Source: an uncultured Ruminococcus sp. (GTDB taxonomy: Bacteria > Bacillota > Clostridia > Oscillospirales > Ruminococcaceae). From it: a DNA stretch of 12,983 nt. This document shows positions 1 to 5,921 of the stretch, one piece after another. The notes below the pieces were generated by a model. It ran no database searches, was not told where the DNA came from, and was given only the letters and a program-made list of their open reading frames with translations. Position 1 is the first letter of the stretch; each line of letters opens with the position of its first letter. The DNA is taken from contig CAMWLD010000029.1 of NCBI GenBank assembly GCA_947175005.1, positions 1-12,983 on the forward strand, in the 5' to 3' direction. A program made the translations under genes and the position numbers.

Positions 1-158
1 GCGCCCCCTCTCCCCCCTGGGAGGTTGTCCCTTTGGTCGGCAACTTACTTTCGTTCGCAAAGTTAAGCATTTCACAAACAAAGTCACATTTCATAGTAAC
101 AGGCAAGTCACATCTGCCAACAAATGAACGCATTTCAACAACACATTCACATCAACAC
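1..158. other. Non-coding left-edge region, C-rich start then AC-rich
   Basis: No coding region is supported in the first 296 bases. Positions 1-25 are C-rich and contain a CTCCC/GGGAG inverted pair that could fold. From about 60 to 158 the + strand is rich in A and C and carries the 9-mer AAGTCACAT twice (81-89 and 105-113). The short frames across it have low-complexity translations and no convincing ribosome binding site. It may be the flank of a dispersed repeat or the 3' side of a gene outside the window. Confidence 0.4.
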
Positions 159-270
159 AAAAGCCAGTTCCTCGGCGTGGTAGGGGGAACAAAGCCACTT
201 CTCGGCGTTTGAGGGAAAAAAGCCCCTCCCCGGCACATGAGGGGAAGAATAGCCCCAGCGTCGTTTGAGC
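159..270. repeat. Degenerate 28-30 bp tandem repeat, about 3.5-4 units
   Basis: Units begin near 171 (CTCGGCG), 201 (CTCGGCG), 229 (CCCGGCA) and about 259 (partial), each followed by a GAGGG-type block and then, in the complete units, a GCC/GCCCC block. The GAG steps at 211, 239 and 267 are exactly 28 bases apart; the first interval is 30. In each complete unit the G block can pair with the following C block, so the array could form successive small hairpins. The last unit lies just upstream of the ribosome binding site of the next gene. Copies elsewhere in the genome cannot be judged from here. Confidence 0.55.
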
Positions 271-296
271 GTAAATTTTTGAAAAGGGTGATAAAA

Positions 297-740
297 ATGA
301 ACAACGAAAAAACAAGCTTCTTTTGGAAAACCATAGGCACCCACGGGGTCATGATCCTGTCCACAAGCGCAGAGAACAAGGTATCTTCCCGCCCCGTCAG
401 CACGGTAGTTTTCGGGGGACGGTTCTATTTCCAGACAGACGAAAACTACCTCAAATACCTCCAGATCAAGGCAAACCCCAACGCCGCCCTGTGCTGCAAT
501 AATATTTCCGTGCAGGGAATGTGCACCGATTTGGGAAAACCAAAGGAAAACCACGATTTTATACAGGCGTTGAAGCGGCATTTCCCATTGGCAGCGGCTC
601 GGTATTCGGGTCTGGAGAGCGAGCGTGCCATAGAATTTTCACCGACTCTTGCCTATCGCTGGGTTTATGAAAAAGGGCAGCCGTTCACGGAATACTGGGA
701 CTTTAAAGAGGGGACGTATAAGAAAATCAAGATGTACTGA
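297..740 (+). CDS. Pyridoxamine 5'-phosphate oxidase-like flavin-binding split-barrel protein
   Basis: This 147-residue protein resembles the small stand-alone split beta-barrel proteins of the PNPOx family, which bind FMN or related cofactors and usually act as reductases or oxidases of unknown substrate. The visible signature is the N-terminal strand pattern HGVMILSTS, then SSRPVSTVVFGGRFYFQTD with the following NYLKYLQIKANPNAALC, the usual barrel core of this group. The C-terminal part (AYRWVYEKGQPFTEYWDF) is also typical. I chose ATG 297 because AAAGGGTG lies seven bases upstream; an in-frame ATG at 237 falls in tandem repeats and lacks such a site. It is a general family assignment; true pyridoxamine-phosphate oxidase activity is not implied. 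No terminator is visible before the next gene, which has its own promoter. Confidence 0.8.
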   Translation: MNNEKTSFFWKTIGTHGVMILSTSAENKVSSRPVSTVVFGGRFYFQTDENYLKYLQIKANPNAALCCNNISVQGMCTDLGKPKENHDFIQALKRHFPLAAARYSGLESERAIEFSPTLAYRWVYEKGQPFTEYWDFKEGTYKKIKMY

Positions 741-752
741 TGTGCGTTTGCG

Positions 753-799
753 TTGACGTGAGCATAATTATTGTGTATAATAAAATTATAACATATAAT
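753..799 (+). promoter_or_regulatory. Two overlapping sigma-A promoters for the GyrI-like gene
   Basis: The first promoter is TTGACG (753-758), a 17-base spacer, and TATAAT (776-781). The second is TTGTGT (771-776), a 17-base spacer, and TATAAT (794-799). Both face right toward the gene starting at 874, giving leaders of roughly 65-90 bases. The first -10 box is half of an inverted repeat, TATAAT-AAA-ATTATA (776-790). Confidence 0.7.
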
Positions 800-873
800 T
801 CCCCTATTGTGAAGTGTACTGTGCCAATTTGAAATATATAAAAAACTTCAAAAATGAAAGGATAGATCAAATT

Positions 874-1521
874 ATGCAAACACCCGAAAAATTGGACTAT
901 AAAAAAGCTTTCAAAGAACTTTATATGCCGTCCTCCAAGCCCGCCGCCGTGGACGTGCCCGAAATGACCTTTATCGCCGTGGACGGCAGGGGCGACCCTA
1001 ACAATAACCCCGATTATCAAAAATCCATTGAGATACTTTACGGACTTTCCTTTACCGTTAAAATGTCAAAGCTGGGCAGTGCGCCAATTGAGGGATATTT
1101 CGAGTATGTCGTGCCTCCGCTGGAGGGGCTTTGGTCAGCGGAGGGACAGCCTATCGGAGATAACATTTCCGATAAAAGCAAGCTTTGCTGGACGTCTATG
1201 ATACGTCAGCCCGAGTTTGTGACGTCAGAGGTTTTTGAGTGGGCAAAAAATACGCTGGGCAAAAAGGAACCGAGCCTTGATCTGTCAAATGCACGGCTTA
1301 TGACCTTTACCGAGGGGCTTTGCGTTCAGGCAATGCACAAGGGTTCATATGACGAGGAAGCGGCTACTATCGGTAAAATGCACGAATTTATGGAAGCGAA
1401 CGGTTTCACCGAGGATTTTTCGCAGGAAAGACAGCACCATGAAATATACCTTTCCGACCCCCGCCGCTGCGCTCCCGAACGGTTGAAAACGGTGATACGG
1501 CTTCCGGTGAGGAAAATATAA
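874..1521 (+). CDS. GyrI-like small-molecule-binding domain protein
   Basis: The 215-residue product matches the uncharacterised GyrI-like family (COG4832 type), soluble proteins with the SOUL/GyrI ligand-binding fold. Recognisable features are the N-terminal LDYKKAFKELYMPSSKPAAVD, the strand MTFIAVDGRGDPNN, the central FTVKMSK and EGLW, and the C-terminal HHEIYLSDPRRCAPERLKT block characteristic of this group. There is no DNA-binding domain, so it is not an AraC/MerR-type regulator. Some relatives of this fold bind drugs or hydrolyse cyclopropane-containing toxins, but the ligand here is unknown. Start ATG 874 has AAAGGA at 857-862; an earlier in-frame ATG at 814 has no site. It is probably a single-gene transcript from the tandem promoters upstream. 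Confidence 0.85.
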   Translation: MQTPEKLDYKKAFKELYMPSSKPAAVDVPEMTFIAVDGRGDPNNNPDYQKSIEILYGLSFTVKMSKLGSAPIEGYFEYVVPPLEGLWSAEGQPIGDNISDKSKLCWTSMIRQPEFVTSEVFEWAKNTLGKKEPSLDLSNARLMTFTEGLCVQAMHKGSYDEEAATIGKMHEFMEANGFTEDFSQERQHHEIYLSDPRRCAPERLKTVIRLPVRKI

Positions 1522-1595
1522 CGACAGCGGGGCAGCGTATCTCATATGCCGTTATCGGTCTTACGTATCAATTGACAGAAATTTATCTGCATAAT

Positions 1596-2177
1596 TTATA
1601 ATCGTTTTATCAGATATCCAAAGTTATGCGTTCCCGTGAAATTTTCCCAAACCTGCGGTTCTTGATTGGTAAAATATGATCTGTAGACAACAGCTAAATT
1701 ATTTTTTTCACACATTTTTATAATGCCACTTTCTTTTACAGCGGGGTCTTCAAGGTAATCTATGATAATCAAATACTTATATTTCATTGCGATTATTTTT
1801 TCAAGTAAATCTTCAAACGTATTGCCAAACTTTGCAGCCTCGCCAAGAAGTAAATGAGCTATAATTATATCATATTCACCGATAATAGTATCGCCGCATA
1901 TATCTTTTTCGATCACACTTATATTTTGGTTGTGATCTGTAATTTCTTTGATTGAGTTTATTTTTCTTAAATCACCAGGGTATACAACAGCGTCAACAGG
2001 AACATCTGAAAATAAACTTGTAATTACAGACAGACTTGTCCTCCCGCTGCCTGCGTCAAGTATGCTTGTAATGTTTTCTCTTTTTATAAGGTTAAGAAAA
2101 TCATTTAAAATTATTCTATGACCTTTCATTGTCCGGACAGCAAGCTCTCTGCTGTATTCGCTTGTATTCATCGGCAC
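1596..2177 (-). CDS. Class I SAM-dependent methyltransferase-like protein, substrate unknown
   Basis: The product is 193 residues from GTG 2177, or 191 from ATG 2171. Motif I is visible as ILDAGSGRTSLSV at about residues 40-52, the glycine-rich loop that binds S-adenosylmethionine. A second strand ending in VVYPGD follows, and YDIIIAHLLLGEA near residue 105 occupies the position of motif IV. No substrate-recognition domain is recognisable, and the protein is short for the fold, so a methyltransferase-like protein without activity remains possible. The Shine-Dalgarno AAAGGGG (2189-2195) is 11 bases from GTG 2177 and 17 from ATG 2171, favouring GTG. The gene is far richer in A+T than its neighbours (about 27% GC in 1681-1740 by my count, against about 48% in 2461-2520), suggesting acquisition. 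It converges on the GyrI-like gene and diverges from the sigma factor. Confidence 0.65.
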   Translation of the reverse strand: MPMNTSEYSRELAVRTMKGHRIILNDFLNLIKRENITSILDAGSGRTSLSVITSLFSDVPVDAVVYPGDLRKINSIKEITDHNQNISVIEKDICGDTIIGEYDIIIAHLLLGEAAKFGNTFEDLLEKIIAMKYKYLIIIDYLEDPAVKESGIIKMCEKNNLAVVYRSYFTNQEPQVWENFTGTHNFGYLIKRL

Positions 2178-2204
2178 AGATATTTCAGCCCCTTTCGTTT
2201 TTTT

Positions 2205-2233
2205 ATTATAACATATTTCAAATTAAAATGCAA
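2205..2233 (-). promoter_or_regulatory. Extended -10 sigma-A promoter for the methyltransferase-like gene
   Basis: Read on the minus strand, TATAAT (2210-2205) is preceded by TG plus one base, an extended -10. TTGCAT (2233-2228) lies 17 bases upstream as a weak -35. The expected leader of about 20 bases just contains the Shine-Dalgarno, which fits the GTG start at 2177. Confidence 0.6.
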
Positions 2234-2314
2234 CGGGAAAAATATTTTCGGTAAAAATAAACAAAATCTAATTTTATCGGTGACATTTAAGGGGTCAAAA
2301 AGATTTATATAACA

Positions 2315-2328
2315 GAAAAACGTTTTTC
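2315..2328. promoter_or_regulatory. Perfect 14-bp palindrome upstream of the sigma factor
   Basis: GAAAAACGTTTTTC is a perfect inverted repeat that ends 29 bases before the sigma-factor start codon, just upstream of its ribosome binding site. It could be an operator or a weak mRNA hairpin. Chance in AT-rich DNA is also possible. Confidence 0.3.
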
Positions 2329-2357
2329 GGAGAAAATAAAAGCGAGGTGACGAAATT

Positions 2358-2909
2358 ATGGAAAATACGGCTGCAAGCGATAATAAGCTTGCAAGCGCCG
2401 CAGCGGCAAAGGAGAATTTCCGGGTCACAGACAGGTCGGAGTTTGAGGAAATAGCCCGGGAAAATATGCAGCGGCTATACGCTCATGCTGCGGTAATAAC
2501 AGGGTCAAAGCAGGATGCAGAGGACGCCGCCGCCGATGCGATATACCGTCTGCTTATCCGAAAAAAGCCCTTTGAAAGCCGTGAACACGCTAAGGCATGG
2601 CTTATCAGAGTGACGGTGAACGGGGCGCTTAAAATGAAAAGCAGGCAGCGGCGGTTTTCGGGGGAGGAAAATGCTGCGGAAAATCTGTCGGTGGAATTCG
2701 AGTACCCCGAGCAATCGGAGGTAATGGAAGCTGTAATGAAACTGGACAGCGGCAGCAGGGCGGTAATAATGCTGTTTTATTTTGAGGATTATTCGATAAA
2801 GGAGATCGGGAGGATACTTAAAATTTCCCCCTCGGCGGTCACATCACGGCTTACAAGGGCAAGGGGCAGGCTGAAAGAAATGCTGAAAGGAGATTACTTT
2901 AATGAATGA
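2358..2909 (+). CDS. ECF-type RNA polymerase sigma factor
   Basis: This 183-residue protein is an extracytoplasmic-function sigma-70 factor, which redirects RNA polymerase to a stress regulon. An alanine-rich tail (1-25) precedes region 2 (about 27-97), with DAEDAAADAIYRLL and the -10-recognising AKAWLIRVTVN segment. A linker then leads to region 4 (about 120-178), whose helix-turn-helix YSIKEIGRILKISPSAVTSRL reads the -35. The length is normal for the family. ATG 2358 follows GAGGTGA (2344-2350) at seven bases. The stop overlaps the next gene by 8 bases, so translation is probably coupled to its membrane partner. I could not define a convincing promoter; autoregulation is usual in the family but not demonstrated here. 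A 14-bp palindrome sits in the leader. Confidence 0.92.
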   Translation: MENTAASDNKLASAAAAKENFRVTDRSEFEEIARENMQRLYAHAAVITGSKQDAEDAAADAIYRLLIRKKPFESREHAKAWLIRVTVNGALKMKSRQRRFSGEENAAENLSVEFEYPEQSEVMEAVMKLDSGSRAVIMLFYFEDYSIKEIGRILKISPSAVTSRLTRARGRLKEMLKGDYFNE

Positions 2910-3921
2910 ATTTAATAAAACTTTTAAGGGTGCGGCAGGGTGCATTGTTACCGACAGGGACATTGTAAGCGAGGCGGCACAAAGGGCTGCGCAAAGCTGC
3001 GGAGCGGGTCGGAGAGTGAGAAAGCTGCGCCCTGCCGTATGCGCTTTGCTGGCGGCGGCTATGATCTGCGGAACAGGTGTGTCGGCGGTGAAATACGGCT
3101 GGCTGAATGTGGTTTTCGGAGACAGCGGAAATGTTATTTTGGAAAATCCCTCGGACTATTCTCTGGAAATAAGCGGACTTGAAACGGAATGCAGACTGCC
3201 GGACGGAGAAATAAGCCTTAATGATGTTGTCTGCGACGGCGAGGCTATATACATCAATCTGCGGCTGACAGGTGCGACAGAAGAGGATATGCAAAATTAT
3301 GCAGATTTTGCGAGAATTTATCCGCAGCTCACTACTGCTGACGGGGCGTTCAAAAGCACCGTGCAATTATTTAGCATAGGTATCACAGATCACGGGGAGG
3401 ATTTTGTGGAAATGTATGCCTCTATTTCCTCTGCCGACGGTATAGACATAGGTGACAAAATAGATTTTAAATTCTATGAACTGTCCGAAGCAATGTACGA
3501 CCCCGATGAAGAATACGATTTCCGCATTGCCTTTGATGTGGCGGAACAGCCCTCGGATATGACAATATCACTTGCGCCTGACCGTGAAATGACCCTTGTC
3601 AGCGGTCTGTTTAACAGAACGATGGAAATAAATGCGGAGAGTATCATCATTTCACCTCTGACATATCAGTTCACAGCCACCATATTAAGTTCAACCGGTT
3701 ATAGCTTTGATAATATTTATGAAGCTATGAATCAGGAAGCAGCTGTCTTTGTAATGAAAGACGGCAGCAGAATCTCCGGTATGGACATCTGTGACAGCTA
3801 TGGCGGCAGCTTGGACGGAAACGATACCTATCACATCTACGCATTCTTCAAACGGGTTTTCCCCGTGGACGACCTTGCAGGCATTGAGATAGGTGGCAGC
3901 TACATTGAAGTTACCCGATAA
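2902..3921 (+). CDS. Membrane anti-sigma-like protein, DUF4179 type
   Basis: The 339-residue protein has a short cytoplasmic N-terminus (about 43 residues), one transmembrane helix (about 44-62, LRPAVCALLAAAMICGTGVS) and a large extracytoplasmic domain. The ectodomain starts with a segment (near 100-130, SLNDVVCDGEAIYINLRL) like the DUF4179 domain found in partners of Firmicutes ECF sigma factors. By context it should hold the preceding sigma factor inactive until an envelope signal arrives. It lacks the HxxxCxxC zinc-binding motif of classical anti-sigma domains: the cytoplasmic part has only two isolated cysteines. Start ATG 2902 overlaps the sigma stop by 8 bases and has AAAGGAG (2886-2892) nine bases upstream inside the sigma gene. 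The function is inferred from position and architecture. Confidence 0.75.
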   Translation: MNEFNKTFKGAAGCIVTDRDIVSEAAQRAAQSCGAGRRVRKLRPAVCALLAAAMICGTGVSAVKYGWLNVVFGDSGNVILENPSDYSLEISGLETECRLPDGEISLNDVVCDGEAIYINLRLTGATEEDMQNYADFARIYPQLTTADGAFKSTVQLFSIGITDHGEDFVEMYASISSADGIDIGDKIDFKFYELSEAMYDPDEEYDFRIAFDVAEQPSDMTISLAPDREMTLVSGLFNRTMEINAESIIISPLTYQFTATILSSTGYSFDNIYEAMNQEAAVFVMKDGSRISGMDICDSYGGSLDGNDTYHIYAFFKRVFPVDDLAGIEIGGSYIEVTR

Positions 3922-3928
3922 AATGAAA

Positions 3929-3958
3929 AAGAGGCAGGACGTAAAAATCCTGCCTCTT
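3929..3958. terminator. Bidirectional intrinsic terminator between convergent genes
   Basis: An 11-bp perfect stem pairs AAGAGGCAGGA (3929-3939) with TCCTGCCTCTT (3948-3958) around an 8-base loop. On the minus strand it runs into a T-rich tract, suiting termination of the ABC operon. The + strand has a pyrimidine-rich but less uniform tail for the anti-sigma gene. One arm belongs to a ~50 bp repeat seen again at 8648-8699. Confidence 0.8.
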
Positions 3959-3989
3959 GCTTCTTGTCTCTTGCCTCTTAGCTTAGCTC
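3939..3989 (-). repeat. Copy A of a ~50 bp 3'-end repeat with 7-bp internal periodicity
   Basis: Read on the minus strand, the element begins GAGCTAAGCT, then has four heptamers (AAGAGGC, AAGAGAC, AAGAAGC, AAGAGGC) and ends AGGATTTTTACGT. It covers the last three codons and stop of the downstream ABC subunit, and forms one arm of the terminator. A second copy overlaps the end of the HtrA-like gene. Confidence 0.65.
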
Positions 3990-5921
3990 AAACATACCCG
4001 TGTACAGCTGATAATATTTACCCTTTTGCTTTATCAGCTCTTCATGGTCGCCGCGCTCGATAATCTTGCCGTTTTCCAGAACCATAATGGCGTTGGAATT
4101 GCGGACGGTGGAAAGACGGTGGGCGATAACGAATACCGTCCTGCCCTCCATAAGCCTATCCATGCCCTTTTCGATAAGTGCCTCGGTGCGGGTGTCTATT
4201 GAAGAGGTCGCCTCGTCAAGAATAAGCACGGGCGGGTCTGCCACGGCGGCACGGGCTATTGCCAGCAGCTGCCGCTGTCCTTGTGAAAGGTTTGCGCCGT
4301 CGGAGGTAAGCATGGTGTCGTACCCCTCGGGCAGGTGACGTATAAAGCTGTCGGCGTTGGCAAGCTTTGCTGCCTTTTCCACGTCCTCGTCGGTGGCGTC
4401 CAGCTTGCCGTAGCGGATATTGTCACGGACTGTGCCCGTGAAAAGGTGGGTGTCCTGGAGAACCATTGACAGACTGCGCCTGAGATCGTCCTTTTTGATC
4501 TTGTTGATGTTAATGCCGTCATAGCGAATCTTGCCGTCGGGCACGTCATAGAAACGGTTGATAAGATTGGTTATGGTGGTTTTGCCGGCACCTGTAGACC
4601 CTACAAAGGCGATCTTCTGCCCTGCCTTTGCATAGAGGGAGATACCGTTAAGAACGGTCTTGTTTTCCTCATAGCCGAAGTAAACGTCGTCAAATTCCAC
4701 ACGTCCCTCCACCTTGGTGTAGGTGACTGTGCCGTCTGCCTTGTGGGGGTGCTTCCACGCCCAGAGGCCTGTGCGGCGGTCGGTCTCGGCAAGAGTGCCG
4801 TCGGGCTTTTCCTCGGCGTTCACAAGGGTAACATATCCGTCGTCCACTTCGCTCGGTTCATCTATCAGCCCGAAAATCCTCTCTGCGCCCGCCAGTGCGG
4901 AAAGCACCGAGTTGAACTGCTGGGAAACCTGCGCTATGGGCATGGAGAAATTCCTTGTGTAGGTAAGGAATGCCACCAGTGTGCCCACAGTAAGAATGCC
5001 GCTGAAGGTATGCACGCCGTTTATTACGAGAATGCCTCCCACAACTGCGGTTATGGCATACTGCACATGGCAGAGGTTGTTGTTGATTGGCCCGAGAACA
5101 TTTGCAAAGGAGTTTGCGCTGGTAGCTGCGGCGCAAAGGGCGTCGTTAAGCTCCTTGAACTCTGCCTTGGATTTATCCTCATGGACGAATACCTTTACTA
5201 CCTTTTGTCCGTCGATCATTTCCTCAATGTAGCCATTGACCTTACCCAGAGCCGTTTGCTGCTCCTTGAAGAACTTGCCGCTGCGTGAGGCGATAAACGC
5301 CGTTAAAAAGAGCATTACAAAAAGCATTCCTATTACCACAAGGGTAAGCTGCCAGCTGTTGTAAACCATCATCACGAACACGCTGATTACGGTTATAGCC
5401 GATGAAATAAAGCTTGTAATGGTGTTGGACATCATCTCACGAATGGTGTCTATATCGTTGGTGTAGCGGCTCATAAGGTCGCCGTGGGTGTTTGTGTCGA
5501 AATATTTTATGGGGAGAGTTTCCATGTGTTTGAAAAGATCTTTTCTGATACGGAAAAGGGTCTTTGTGGAAACGTTCAGCATTATCCGCTGATAGCCGAA
5601 GGTGAAAAGGGCAGCCAGCAAATATATGGACAGCATTACCCCCAAGGTCATTACAAAGCCTTTGAGCAATCCTGCGACTGCCTCATCGGTAAGGGGGGGA
5701 TTCACTGCCCTGACTGCGGGACTGAGCGGCGTAAGGTAGTTGTCAATGACCACCTGCAAAATCTGAGTTCCCGCAACGCTTGCAAGGGTGCTGAATATGA
5801 TAAAGAACACCACAAGCACCAGCAGCGCCTTGAATTCGCTGATGTATCCGAAGAGCCGCTTTATAGTAGCCTTTGTGTTTTTGGGCTTCTGGAAAGGCCC
5901 TTTTTGTCTGTGCGGAGGCAT
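3978..5921 (-). CDS. ABC exporter half-transporter, catalytically competent subunit (LmrCD/BmrCD type)
   Basis: This 647-residue permease-ATPase fusion has a six-helix exporter domain (about 30-340) and a nucleotide-binding domain (about 407-640). ATPase motifs are Walker A GSTGAGKTT (441-449), Q-loop Q489, signature LSQGQ (545-549), Walker B VLILDE with catalytic E570, and H-loop H601. The signature departs from LSGGQ, while Walker B and the H-loop are canonical; this is the expected mirror image of its partner. A hydrophilic insert of about 45 residues (near 363-407) joins the membrane and ATPase domains. ATG 5921-5919 overlaps the partner's stop by one base (TAATG), and AAAGGAG lies ten bases upstream, so the subunits are translationally coupled. 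Heterodimeric multidrug or lipid export is inferred; the substrate cannot be read from sequence. Confidence 0.92.
   Translation of the reverse strand: MPPHRQKGPFQKPKNTKATIKRLFGYISEFKALLVLVVFFIIFSTLASVAGTQILQVVIDNYLTPLSPAVRAVNPPLTDEAVAGLLKGFVMTLGVMLSIYLLAALFTFGYQRIMLNVSTKTLFRIRKDLFKHMETLPIKYFDTNTHGDLMSRYTNDIDTIREMMSNTITSFISSAITVISVFVMMVYNSWQLTLVVIGMLFVMLFLTAFIASRSGKFFKEQQTALGKVNGYIEEMIDGQKVVKVFVHEDKSKAEFKELNDALCAAATSANSFANVLGPINNNLCHVQYAITAVVGGILVINGVHTFSGILTVGTLVAFLTYTRNFSMPIAQVSQQFNSVLSALAGAERIFGLIDEPSEVDDGYVTLVNAEEKPDGTLAETDRRTGLWAWKHPHKADGTVTYTKVEGRVEFDDVYFGYEENKTVLNGISLYAKAGQKIAFVGSTGAGKTTITNLINRFYDVPDGKIRYDGININKIKKDDLRRSLSMVLQDTHLFTGTVRDNIRYGKLDATDEDVEKAAKLANADSFIRHLPEGYDTMLTSDGANLSQGQRQLLAIARAAVADPPVLILDEATSSIDTRTEALIEKGMDRLMEGRTVFVIAHRLSTVRNSNAIMVLENGKIIERGDHEELIKQKGKYYQLYTGMFELS

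Noticed and set aside
159..270. CRISPR array
   Set aside because: The units are contiguous and diverged with no unique spacers, and no cas genes are present.
147..581. Minus-strand 144-codon frame through the left-end repeats
   Set aside because: It runs antisense to the flavin-barrel gene, and its C-terminal part is a translation of the tandem repeats.
1522..1595. Terminator between the convergent GyrI-like and methyltransferase-like genes
   Set aside because: No stem of useful length followed by a T tract was found on either strand.
2280..2313. GTGACA...TTTATA/TATAAC as a sigma-A promoter for the sigma-factor operon
   Set aside because: Spacer lengths (18-20) and hexamer matches are weak. 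An ECF-like CAAC...CGGT pair at 2231-2252 is also too weak to call.
4743..5288. Open frames on the + strand across the ABC genes (also 5484-5954 and 5993-6535)
   Set aside because: They are shadows of the well-supported minus-strand transporter genes and have no ribosome binding sites or family features.
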